A DNA stretch of 64,000 bases from Aulostomus chinensis (Eukaryota; Chordata; Actinopteri; Syngnathiformes; Aulostomidae), in the NCBI GenBank assembly GCA_037954235.1, contig JBBMOA010000001.1, positions 2,717,001 through 2,781,000 on the forward strand. Reading direction: 5' to 3'. Positions 8,366 to 16,461 of this stretch are shown here, in pieces. The notes beneath the pieces were generated by a model. That model had not been told where the DNA came from. It ran no database searches and was given only the letters and a program-made list of their open reading frames with translations. The translations under genes were made by a program, and so were the position numbers. Each line of letters begins with the position of its first letter. Within the stretch, counting starts at the first letter, position 1.

Positions 8366-8425
8366 CAGAGGAAGCGTGCTGGGCCCAGAACCCAGAGGTG
8401 GATGGATCAAAACCATCCTCTGCTA
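8366..8425 (+). pseudogene. 5'-truncated initiator-tRNA-derived copy with CAG anticodon (3)
   Basis: Matches the initiator tRNA from the D loop to the discriminator (60 nt). The 5' acceptor strand is missing and replaced by unrelated bases. The loop is CCCAGAA, so the anticodon is CAG as in copies at 5370 and 5837. B box GGATCAAAACC is altered. The flank AAAAGAAGGGAACAAAATAA is the family's 3' flank. Lacking an acceptor stem it cannot be a working tRNA. Confidence 0.85.
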
Positions 8426-8844
8426 AAAGAAGGGAACAAAATAAACCTGGTTGTTTTGAAATATGAATCTGTTGAAGAGGGTGGAAATGGTGAGGGAGTC
8501 AGTTGTTCCTTTTGTTTTATGACAGAGACCTCATTGTGAACTAAATCATTTTAATTCTTTACTTGAAGATTCACGCTTTTTCGCTCAAAATGTTTGACAA
8601 CTTCCTCCATGCTGGCGCCCCATCACACACAACAGGTGCACTTGTCCTCTTTTCACCTCTGACCCTCAAACATTCACAGTCTTCCAGTGAACGTCCAATT
8701 GTCCTCTGAAAGAAGAGATGAATCTTTCCCTGCTGAGACTCCTGATCTCTGACTGTCACTAGCATGTGCTAGCAGAATACAGCACTCCTTCTTCATGATC
8801 TGTCTTTGTCTCTGACCAGCTCTCCTGCTCTCTTTCCTCCTACC

Positions 8845-8911
8845 AGTCAAAGCAGACATCTGCACCTACTGATCTTGGATCTGCTGCCCGTTCCTGCCTG
8901 GTAAAAGAAGG
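8845..8911 (+). repeat. Dispersed repeat fragment, copy 4
   Basis: CCAGTCAAAGCAGACATCTG, CTGATCTTGGATCTGCT and GTTCCTGCCTGGTAAAAG are a diverged 5' end of the repeat seen at 393 and 5992. The preceding TGTCTTTGTCTCTGACC stretch matches the end of unit B, in the same order as at 5950-6060. Confidence 0.75.
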
Positions 8912-9765
8912 AACCAGCACCTGGTTCTCCAGGCTGAATGAACTCCAGGACGTTGGCCAGCCATGTCAGTTGAAACCTTATTTGTCCTAATAGAGAAAAA
9001 ATAAGTCTGATTGTTGATGAAAGATGTCCTCATGGCTTTGAAACTGTGGTTGGGGACCAGCCAACATGAGCACATTCATGGAAGAATAGCAGTAAAAACA
9101 GGAAGTGTCAGTTAGCAAGTACTCACCAGTCTGTCACTATCATACTTGATTCTAGTGGAACAAAATGGCTGCTGCTGACTGTGCTGCCTGGTGGAGGATC
9201 ACTCTTCACCATCCTCTCAGGCCTTGATGGAACCAAAAAGGCCAGTTCCTGGAGAAGATCTTCTAGGGGTCCAGGTTAAAGCGGTGCCCCAGCTGGCACC
9301 AGGCGCTGACCCAGGTCCTGCATGGGAGATACTGTCAGTTCTGTTCTGCCCTGCTCACAACCACAGGCTGGTGTTGAGGCCTGCAGCAACCAGGGCCCCA
9401 GTCACCAAGAGTATAAAGGCTGGTCATTGTGGCAGTGGGAGGAGTCAAAATGAAGACAGACCAATGTGAGCAGGACGTTCCTGGAGAAGTCAGAAGAACT
9501 TGACCATGTTTCCTACAGTACCCAGGAGGCCTGGTAGTTGTTGGGAAGGAAGCTCCAAAAGCAAAGAGCAGACAGCAGGACATCAAAAGAAAAGATCCAG
9601 ACACTAAAACTACAAGTAGAAACAAGAAGAAATCCTAAAAGTTTTGTAAAGATACTACAAGGTTGGATATACATTATTATATACACTACTATTCTCATTG
9701 ACTCCTAAAGAGGGACAGGAAACATTAGAATGTGGATCAGATCAGCTGATTTCAGTGTTGAGTCC
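8912..9765. other. Non-coding stretch, nothing recognised
   Basis: Open frames of 92 and 96 codons overlap on opposite strands near 9335-9469. Neither has a recognisable domain. Confidence 0.4.
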
Positions 9766-9887
9766 ATCCCTCCATCCACTTTCTGTTCTTATCCTTTAAG
9801 GGTCATGGGGGGGGGGGGGGGGGGCGATCCCAGGTGACATTGTTCAAGAGGCAGGGTTCACCCTGGACAGGTCACCAGTCCATCAGG
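9766..9887 (-). mobile_element. SINE fragment (3' end), minus strand
   Basis: CCATCCACTTTCTGTTCTTA, then an 18 G run (9807-9824), GTTCACCCTGGACAGGTCAC and CAGTCCATCAGG are the tail-proximal part of the same SINE seen at 1646-2030. Confidence 0.8.
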
Positions 9888-10078
9888 ACAAATGAGGTGG
9901 TCGGTATCATGCAACCTAAACTAAAACATTAGTCAGATCAAATTCAGATTAAAGCAAGAGTCTCCAGATCAAAGCCAGAATTCCTGATGATGTCATCAGG
10001 GCTTTGACAGTAGCTAGAATTCTGTCTTTGATCTCAGGAGGACATGAAAGAAACACAATTTAGAAAAGTATATGAGAC

Positions 10079-10367
10079 CACGGCAGCATGATGGTTTAGG
10101 GGTCAGCACTGTGGCCTCACAGCAAGAAGGTTCTGGATTTGAGTCCAGGCTCGGGTGCAGAATCTGCATGTTCTCCCCGTGCATGCGTGGGTTCTCTCTG
10201 GGTACTCCGGCTTCTTCCGACCGTCCAAAGACATGTAATTTGGGATGAGGCTGATTGGACACTCTAAATTGACTGTAGATGTGAGTGTGAATGGTTTTGG
10301 CGACCTGTCCAGGGTGAACCCCGCCTCTGGCCTGTAGATGCTGGGATAGGCTCCAGACCCCTCGACC
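10079..10367 (+). mobile_element. tRNA-headed SINE, internally deleted
   Basis: Begins CACGGCAGCATGATGGTTTA with a weakened B box (GATTTGAGTCC), then ATGTTCTCCCCGTGCATG, CTCCGGCTTCTTCCG, CAAAGACATG, GGCGACCTGTCCAGGGTGAA and GGGATAGGCTCCAG. About 35 bp between the body and the GGCGACC word, present in the 1646-2030 copy, are missing, and the GATG tail is lost. Confidence 0.85.
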
Positions 10368-10538
10368 ATCAATGTAGGTCTTTTGTTAATTGCATGCGAC
10401 ATGAAATTATTATTGGTCACTTTTCTAGCAACAGTCTCACAGTGGCAAGACAAGAACACTTCTACTTTTAATGTTGACAGTTTGTTCAACACTAAACTTC
10501 ATCCAGTACCATGTTGTCAAACACTGGAACCTCCACAG

Positions 10539-10611
10539 CACCTGAACAGGGACTTGAACCCTGGACCCTCAGATTAAAAGTCTGATGCTCTACCGTCTGA
10601 GCTCCTCAGGC
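10539..10611 (-). tRNA. tRNA-Lys (TTT)
   Basis: 73 nt on the minus strand. Acceptor GCCTGAG/TTCAGGT pairs throughout with two wobbles. D arm GCTCAGACGGTAGAGC, anticodon stem CAGAC/TCTGA region and T stem CAGGG/CCCTG are those of vertebrate tRNA-Lys. Anticodon loop CTTTTAA gives TTT; B box GGTTCAAGTCC is canonical. Position 8, normally T, is G, which would weaken a conserved tertiary contact, and no strong T-run terminator follows. It is likely a real but possibly weak gene, first of six minus-strand tRNA loci. Confidence 0.82.
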
Positions 10612-10854
10612 TCTTTCTACAGCATTGAGACAGGAACAGAAACACCTGTGAAGGTCAAACTGATGCTTTCTTGACTTGTTCAGTCCTCCATGTTGAAGTC
10701 CACCATGCTTTTGATTGGCTCTGATTCTCTGTGGCAAAATCCAACAAGAGGCTCCAAAAATGTCCTGAATGTCACAAGAATGCACAGGACAAGATGTTAG
10801 TTTCCTTCATGTCTGCAGTTCCTCCACTGGAAAGTAAAGTCAATGCTGCTCCTC

Positions 10855-10927
10855 TGCTGAAACCTGGGATCGGACCAGGGACCTTTAGATCTTCAGTCTA
10901 AGGCTCTCCCAACTGAGCTGGTTCAGT
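10855..10927 (-). pseudogene. tRNA-Phe (GAA), probably decayed
   Basis: 73 nt on the minus strand. D arm GCTCAGTTGGGAGAGC and anticodon arm with loop CTGAAGA (anticodon GAA) are intact. The B box reads GGTCCGATCCC in place of GGTTCGATCCC, losing the conserved T54T55 pair. The acceptor ACTGAAC/TTTCAGC mispairs at both its first and seventh pairs. The changes at both the promoter and the acceptor argue for a pseudogene. Confidence 0.82.
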
Positions 10928-11017
10928 TCTGAGGGAGGGCCCTGCTTCTCTCATTTATAATCTCTTCCACTCTCACTAGAACTTAGAGAGGATTGGAGCT
11001 TCTGAAGTCCTGACACA

Positions 11018-11090
11018 AATCAAACCAGGGACTTTGAACTACACAGTGAAGGAGTTGGTCATCAAGGTCGATGGCAGCTTATTAAGTTCT
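11018..11090 (-). repeat. tRNA-like repeat pair, member 2 (inverted)
   Basis: On the minus strand, AAGCTGCCATCGACC, AACTCCTTCACTGTG and AAAGTCCCTGGTTTGATT match 4531-4600. The B-box-like part is present, but there is no clear cloverleaf. Confidence 0.5.
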
Positions 11091-11466
11091 AGCTTTGATC
11101 AAATATAAGAAATGTAAATGAATTCAACATTGATTGCATTTCCCTCCTTTCTTTGGTGCAAGGAACTGAGGACTGGAGCTCTAAGTTTTCCAGTTCCTAC
11201 ATCAGTGAATGGACTTTCTGTGCTGCAAGGAGCCAAAGCTACTAAGGAGGATTACAGTTTGTCCTTGCAGGAGTCAGTGACTTAATAGAGTCTAACAAAG
11301 GGTTGGACCTGAATGAGACAGTCACCCTTCAACATGGGGCCATGGTAGAGTGAACCAAGAACACTACAATGGGGGTGAGAGTGGAGCCATGATGGACTCA
11401 CAGTTCATCACCTCCACCATCATGTGGACCACCTGATCACCTCTCCCTCAACCTCTAAATAACTCA
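11091..11466. other. Non-coding stretch between tRNA loci
   Basis: Nothing recognised apart from its place between tRNA-like loci. Confidence 0.4.
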
Positions 11467-11538
11467 TTCCCTGACCGGGAATCGAACCCGGGCCGCGGCG
11501 GTGAGAGCGCCGAATCCTAGCCACTAGACCATCAGGGA
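11467..11538 (-). tRNA. tRNA-Glu (CTC)
   Basis: 72 nt on the minus strand and the best-preserved elongator tRNA here. Acceptor TCCCTGA/TCAGGGA, anticodon stem CGGCG/CGCCG and T stem CCGGG/CCCGG are fully paired. The anticodon loop CTCTCAC gives CTC. A box TGGTCTAGTGGCTAGG and B box GGTTCGATTCC are near consensus. Two changes from the vertebrate sequence I recall (a compatible acceptor change and T-to-C in the D loop) should not block folding. The downstream region has only TTT within TTATTTAG, so the terminator is weak. Confidence 0.93.
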
Positions 11539-11544
11539 CCACAC

Positions 11545-12279
11545 TGAGCTCTCCAACAACAGAGACTATAGACAATGACTCAAGAACACAGGACTCTGTG
11601 GTCTCAGCTTGAGATGCAGAGGGTCCACCAAGACCACCAGACACCTCAGCCCCCTAAAGACAGTCCACCCGCAGGATCAGCTTCTATCACTCAGTGGTCC
11701 AGAACCATTATGGAGCCTGATCAGGAATGTGAGCAAAGCTCTTGGAACAGGCCTGCTGCCACCACAACTAAGATCCTGCAGGTCACTAGAAACTCCAGTG
11801 TCCAGCTGACAAGTGGACGTTCCTCTGATCTGTGGTGGTGCTGAGTTTAGCAAACATCTCCAACAAGAAGACGAAGGAGGCCATCAACTCCTCCAAGCTC
11901 AACATCTATACTGGCTTTACTGGGAGATCAGGAGGTCAAAGCAGACCTTCCCCCTCCACCTCAGATGGTTTCTACTCACAGAGATGAGGGACCAGTTCAA
12001 ACCAACTCCCTGGAGCTCCCTTAAGCCATTGTCCCCCTCAGCTAACATCTGGATCTGGACCTGCACCGGTGCTGACTTGTGTCTTGAGTCCCCAGAGTTT
12101 GTTGAACCAGAGAAGCTTCAACTGGTGGCGGTCGTACAACCAAGCGTGAAGGTGAGCCTGCATTGTCTGATCTGGAGCTAACAGGAATTAGCAAGTTAGC
12201 AACATTTCTAGAGTTGCTGCTAAGTTGAATTTGAATTTATTTGTTGAAAGGTTCCAGTTTCTATGAGGTCAGGGAAGAT
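11545..12279. other. Non-coding stretch with unsupported open frames
   Basis: Frames at 11575-11844 (89 codons) and 11813-12181 (122 codons) lie in series on the plus strand. I recognise no domain, and there are no visible splice-flanked exon signals that tie them together. They could be fragments of an old coding exon. Confidence 0.35.
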
Positions 12280-12312
12280 TGGTGTGGATCTAAAGGTCCC
12301 TGGTTGGATTCC
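12280..12312 (+). pseudogene. tRNA-Phe 3'-half fragment
   Basis: GGATCTAAAGGTCCCTGG followed by TTGGATTCCC matches the anticodon-stem 3' side, variable loop and T arm of tRNA-Phe, with TTCG changed to TTGG. No 5' half is visible. Confidence 0.55.
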
Positions 12313-12599
12313 CACCTCTCACAGAGGACCTGATGCTTCACGTGAGCTGTGGGATTGGTCTTTACTGCTGAGACAGAAAGAATCCTCCCACATTGGCTTC
12401 TTTTAACTGTCAACATTGGTTTGGCTCATTGGAACATTTTCAAACCCTCGTTGCTCAGATTTTACATGAATTTGATCATGACTTTAGACAAATGTTCTGT
12501 TTATTAATTAAATAATCACTTCAGTTATGAATTTAGTGACTCAACCAGACTTGGTCCATGACAAAAGTCAGTCTGGTTATTATTCAGTTTCCAGTCAGT

Positions 12600-12603
<4 letters not shown>

Positions 12604-12645
<42 letters not shown>

Positions 12646-12687
12646 CCTGTCTTCAGTATAAAATGGTCTGTCACGTTCTCTCACGTT
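12604..12687 (-). repeat. Small inverted duplicate with (CA)n, member 2
   Basis: About 20 CA units followed by GCCTGTCTTCAGTATAAAAT and GGTCTGTCACGTTCTCTCAC: the inverse of 7229-7308. Confidence 0.88.
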
Positions 12688-12944
12688 GGAAGATTTCTCT
12701 GACTCCATTGTGAATACAGAGATTCTTCATCTGCCACCTGAGTCTTGATCCACTGATTCCTCTGATCCACCTTTTTTGCTCCAACAAGGCTGACATGGAT
12801 CAGGTGGGTCCATGTCATCCAATCAGGATGACCCAGTCATGTGACTGAAGGAGCTGAGAGCTTCGAAACATCATGGGTGATGGTGTCTTCCACTGTAGTC
12901 AGCAGCCACAACTCCTCTATCAACACCTGTCAGAGACCTGCTGG

Positions 12945-13016
12945 AGGCCCCACTGAGGTTTGAACTGGGATCACTGGATTCACAGTCCAGAGTGCTCACC
13001 ATTCCACCATGGAACC
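12945..13016 (-). pseudogene. tRNA-Gln-like copy with GTG anticodon
   Basis: 72 nt on the minus strand. It starts GGTTCCATGGTGGAATGG, as vertebrate tRNA-Gln does, and the anticodon stem CTGGA/TCCAG is intact. The loop is CTGTGAA, so the anticodon is GTG (His triplet) where the Gln parent has CTG. The acceptor GGTTCCA/TGGGGCC pairs throughout with wobbles. The T stem CCCAG/CTCAG has two mismatches, which favours a pseudogene. Its upstream flank (13060-13190) is paralogous to that of the copy at 14112. Confidence 0.78.
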
Positions 13017-13323
13017 ATCAAAGATGAAACGTGTGAGACAAAGTATGGCACTAATCATGTATGAGTGACTGCAGTGGTTTTCTGGATCTAATTTCCACAA
13101 ACAAATGATAATTTGGGGAAAGGTCTGACAAAGTCTGACAAACCTACCCTGATTTTTTCAAAAAAAAAAAGGATGATTTTTAGACAGTGACATAGGGCAG
13201 AGTTGAGTTCATGGCAGTAAGAAATGATTTTCATTTTTCTAAAGGACAAGAAATGAACCAGAACATTAGAACCACGTAACATCTCTTGATCAGTTTGTTA
13301 CATGGGACACATTCCAGACAGGA
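13017..13323. other. Flank shared between Gln-like loci
   Basis: TTTTCTGGATCTAATTT, ACAAACAAATGA and ACAGTGACATAGGGCAG in this stretch recur with changes at 14215-14282, so the unit that was duplicated is larger than the tRNA. It also holds an A11 run near 13160. Confidence 0.6.
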
Positions 13324-13388
13324 AGGTCCCACCAAGACTTGAACTGGGATCACTGGATCCAGAGTTCTCACCCTTCCACCATGGAACC
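13324..13388 (-). pseudogene. tRNA-Gln pseudogene lacking the anticodon loop
   Basis: 65 nt on the minus strand. Both ends match tRNA-Gln (GGTTCCATGGTGGAAGGG at the 5' side; TTCAAGTCTTGGTGGGACCT at the 3' side). In the middle, CTCTGG is joined straight to ATCCAG: seven bases, the whole anticodon loop, are gone, leaving a near-perfect palindrome. It cannot decode. Confidence 0.88.
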
Positions 13389-14111
13389 AAACACAAGGAG
13401 GAGGCTCCTCTAAATACCACTTGACATCACCTGCAATCAACCTGTTGCTATTTGGAGGTTCATCTTGCTCTTGTTCCAGACTACATTGTCAAAAGGATCA
13501 TGAACCACAAGGAAATCATGGAACTCCAGATTGATTCAGGACTTTCTAACTCCATCGTATGACCTGGGAGCAAAGACTGGCCAGGCCTTCCTTAATTTAT
13601 CAGTTAATTACTGCTTCAACAAATATGCCACTTAATTAAGTTACCAGAATTTCTCTCATTGAAAAACCCACCAGCCTGATTTCTTGACATGACATGAAAA
13701 ATTCTCCAAGAACCCACAGTTGGGTGGAAAGATACCAGGTTAACCAGGAGGAGTCCTGTTCCTGAACCATGGATGGAACAAAGTCCACTGGAAAACTCAG
13801 CAGTTCCTGAGTGCCAGATCCATCCGGGAGCTTGGGTCTCCCCTTGACTGTGGTGATCCATGAGATCAAGGAGGACAGAGGAAAGAAAAATCCTGTTGGA
13901 GATCTCCTACCTTCTTCCTCCACTTCACTACTACTTGGATGTCAGGAATATGAGGTACTTTACTCAAATGAGGTACTAGGAGTTTCCTGTTTGACAAGAA
14001 GGAAGTCAGAGGTTCATACCTCACTTGTTGGTGGTGCCCTCAACCTGCTGAGAGCATCACTTAGTTCTCTACAGAGAAACATGGCAGCTCTGCTGAAGGC
14101 TGCAGGAAACC
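13389..14111. other. Non-coding stretch, nothing recognised
   Basis: Open frames up to 140 codons (13811-14233, running across the tRNA locus at 14112) exist on both strands. The overlap with a tRNA pseudogene and the lack of domains speak against coding. Confidence 0.4.
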
Positions 14112-14183
14112 TGCTGGAACTGAGACTTGGACTCAGGTCACTGGATTCAAAGTCCAGGGTGCAAACAGGTCCACCAGGGCATC
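14112..14183 (-). pseudogene. Degraded tRNA-Gln (TTG)
   Basis: On the minus strand the anticodon arm CTGGACTTTGAATCCAG is perfect and gives TTG. The 3' half GAGTCCAAGTCTCAG keeps a weak B box. The 5' end (GATGCCCTGGTGGACCTG) is far from the Gln consensus and the acceptor does not pair. It is the third of the Gln-type series. Confidence 0.7.
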
Positions 14184-14189
14184 TGTGCT

Positions 14190-14858
14190 TTACTTACCGT
14201 GTAAAAAGGACCACAGTGGTCGTCTGGTTTTAATTTAACAAACAAATACGGTTGAAAACTTTGAGACAGTGACACAGGGGTCTTATTTGAAGGGCCATGG
14301 GATGGGAAATATTCCAGACCTCTGAGATCAGAGCGCTCACTTTGATCTCAGGGTCAGTGGTTAGTGGCCCACTTTGATGTCTGGGATATCAGGTTCAAGG
14401 TTCTTCACAGCTCTGAATGAAGGCTTTCTAAAGTGTTAACCAGTACTCGAGTTGTAAAAAAAAATCAGGGGGGATGGTAGATTTTGATGTTTAGGAACAG
14501 ATCATTTGTGCTGATGACAGCGCATCAGGTGAGAGACCAACAGTGTACCCTTACTCCTCTCAAACAACAAGCATGCTATGGATATTACCTGTCTGCTACT
14601 CCTGTCATTGATCTTGACCAAGCCCCCAGGCTGACACTGCTACCACTGCTCCTACATAGTTAGAGTCAAATGCAGAGGACATTTTCCCACCGGGTGCAAG
14701 TGCAACTTCATACTCATGCTACCTATAAATCTGCTAATTCATCTATATTTTGAAACAAAACATTCTCAAGTCAAGTCCATTTTAATTAAAGTGCAAGAGC
14801 AAAAGAATGAAACAAATGTACTTTGGCAGGATAGCGCTACACTCCCCACCATGAGGGG
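14190..14858. other. Non-coding stretch before the boundary region
   Basis: Holds a flank paralogous to 13060-13190 (14215-14282). The rest is AT-richer sequence without recognised features. Confidence 0.4.
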
Positions 14859-15302
14859 CAGTGTGGCAGACGATAGTGAGTGGTCACCTAGAAATAGACC
14901 TGGTCCGACCCTTCTCCGTCCTTTCCACTTCCTCTCCCTCCTTTACGGAGCCGACAGCCGTGCGTGGTGGCGTCTCGCTGGTCAGCAGATCGGTTACAAA
15001 CAAAGGTATGCATGCTTGCTCTGCTCCATTATTCTGTGTCATGGGCCCCCTGTTTACTCCAGTTTTGCTCCGTCCGGCGGTGTGGTGTTACCGGGAGCTG
15101 GGCTGTCTCCCTTGGGCCGGTGTGTGCGTGGTGCGCTTTCTGTGGGTAAGACGCGTAGTTGTCTGCCTTTCATATCAAGCTGCCGATGATCTGTGGTGTT
15201 CTGATTATCCTCTTCCGGCCATCGTTTGTGTAGTCTGGGCTGCGGGCTTCCTCCTCCTGCCTCGTCTGACGCCACGATTCTGCTCTCCGGTAGGAAATGT
15301 TT
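14859..15302 (+). other. CpG-rich unique boundary segment at the satellite edge
   Basis: Composition changes sharply here: many CpG (GGTCCGACCC, CTCCGTCCGGCGG, GACGCGTAG), unlike DNA on either side. It contains several GT-type splice-donor look-alikes (AAAGGTATGC near 15005, GTGGGTAAGACG near 15145, CCGGTAGG near 15291). An open frame of 181 codons from 14861 crosses into the satellite, which argues against it being a normal protein. The left end CAGTGTGGCAGACG (14859) resembles, inverted, the right end of the insert at 16461. It could be a transposon end, a promoter/CpG remnant or a first exon of a non-coding RNA. Confidence 0.45.
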
Positions 15303-15606
15303 ATGCTTACAGTAATGTTGTGAAAGTTTCGAACTCCCTCAAAATGATGCTACAGTCATGTAGAAAGAGTTGCTACGAACCTAAAAATGATGCGACAGTG
15401 ATGTAGTAAGAATTGCTCATGGAGTCAAAATGATGCTAACAGTAATGGAGTGATAGTTGCTAATAAACTCAGTGATGCTTACAGTAATGTAGTAAGTGTT
15501 TCGAACTCCCTCAAAATGATGCTGACAGTCATGTAGTAAGAGTTGCTACGAACCTCAAAATAATGCGACAGTGATGTCGGAAGAATTGCTCATGATCTCA
15601 AAATTA
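15303..15606 (+). repeat. 43-44 bp satellite, first seven monomers
   Basis: Tandem units carrying TGATGCTTACAGTAATG, TTTCGAACTCCCTC and GAATTGCTCATGATCTC. They match the diverged monomers after the insert (for instance 16733-16850 and 17389-17500), so they belong to the same array, now split by the 15607-16461 segment. Confidence 0.93.
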
Positions 15607-15677
15607 TACGATTGCTGATTCGGCTCATAACGGACGCTGCTCCCAGTAACGGCGGTTAAAGCCGTGCACTACGGCCT

Positions 15678-15687
15678 TTATAAGAGC
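15678..15687 (+). promoter_or_regulatory. TATA-box-like word in the insert
   Basis: TTTATAAGAG; a second identical word begins at 15757. Position upstream of the AATAAA is what an LTR promoter would show, but no transcript evidence is available. Confidence 0.35.
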
Positions 15688-15879
15688 CTCAACGTGGGCC
15701 AAGAGAGGGCATCCCGACCCTCATCGGCGCTGAGCCATCCCCCTTGGAGACTGGTTTTTATAAGAGGGGCAGACATTTCCTTAATTACTTGAGTTTATTC
15801 CTTTTCTATTTGTTATTTCTTTCTTTGAATTATTACTGTTAGTTTTTGTGGGTTACATTTGATTTATTGTTTAGAACCC

Positions 15880-15917
<38 letters not shown>
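15880..15917 (+). repeat. (TTA)n microsatellite
   Basis: About 12-13 uninterrupted TTA/ATT units inside the insert. Confidence 0.96.
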
Positions 15918-16288
15918 GCCTTTTGCTCCCCATTTTGATCATTTGGATTTAAAACAGTTTCTGTTGGGTTATTTGGGGTAGCTATATTTGGTTCGTGTGT
16001 GAGGGTTGCCTTGATTTCATGTTTTTGATGGTGTTCTTTTCTTTTCTTTGACAGGTGTTGAGGGCCCAGAGCGGCAGCGGTCCCCCTGGTGGTGGTTCCT
16101 TATTCATGTTTTTTTGGTTTGCTGTGTCACGGGCGCAGTGTAGCTTTTTTGGATCCCTCCCCTTTTCGTTACCGCTGTCGTGGTAAGCCCAAGTCCTGTC
16201 CCCTTTTCCTTTCGGTAATTCCTCTTGCACTCCTTATTATATCCATTGGTATTCATTTAGTCTGTTGCTCATTTTAAACTATTTTTCT

Positions 16289-16294
16289 AATAAA
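16289..16294 (+). terminator. Polyadenylation-signal-like AATAAA in the insert
   Basis: AATAAA within TTTTTCTAATAAAAGTATT, about 170 bp before the insert's right end. Confidence 0.4.
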
Positions 16295-16461
16295 AGTATT
16301 TTATAATTGGAAATAACGATCCTTTCCTGTTGTATCTCTCGAACTGTGTGCCTTTGTTCAAATTGAAGCCTGGTCATTTTGAAATTTTGTTTATATCCTG
16401 GGGTGAAAGCCCCCAGGTGGCGTTGTCGGCAACTGTTCCCCACTGCTCGCCTTGCCACACT

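Larger units (their letters stand above)
15607..16461 (+). mobile_element. 855 bp unrelated insert in the satellite (unclassified, retroelement-like)
   Basis: Satellite stops at CTCAAAATTA and resumes at CTACGAACCTCAAAATAATG. The insert contains two TTTATAAGAG TATA-like words (15678, 15757), a pyrimidine tract with acceptor-like CTTTGACAG at 16046-16054, an AATAAA at 16289-16294, and a 7 bp-stem hairpin CCTGGGG/CCCCAGG at 16397-16417. A promoter followed by a polyadenylation signal in about 850 bp would suit a solo LTR, and TG...CA ends can be drawn (TGCTGATTC to GCCACA), but no target-site duplication is certain. A DNA transposon end or captured gene 3' part remains possible. Confidence 0.55.

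Noticed and set aside
11813..12181. 122-codon plus-strand open frame
   Set aside because: No recognisable domain, no partner exons and no codon pattern that I could argue for.
14340..14405. tRNA-like stretch with GTGGTTAGTGG and GGTTCAAGGTTC
   Set aside because: A and B box look-alikes are present, but no acceptor, anticodon or T stem pairs, and no parent tRNA could be named.
14861..15406. 181-codon plus-strand open frame, the longest in the window
   Set aside because: It runs from unique DNA about 100 bp into the satellite, shows no domain and has overlapping open frames in other phases. GC-rich DNA tends to stay open by chance.
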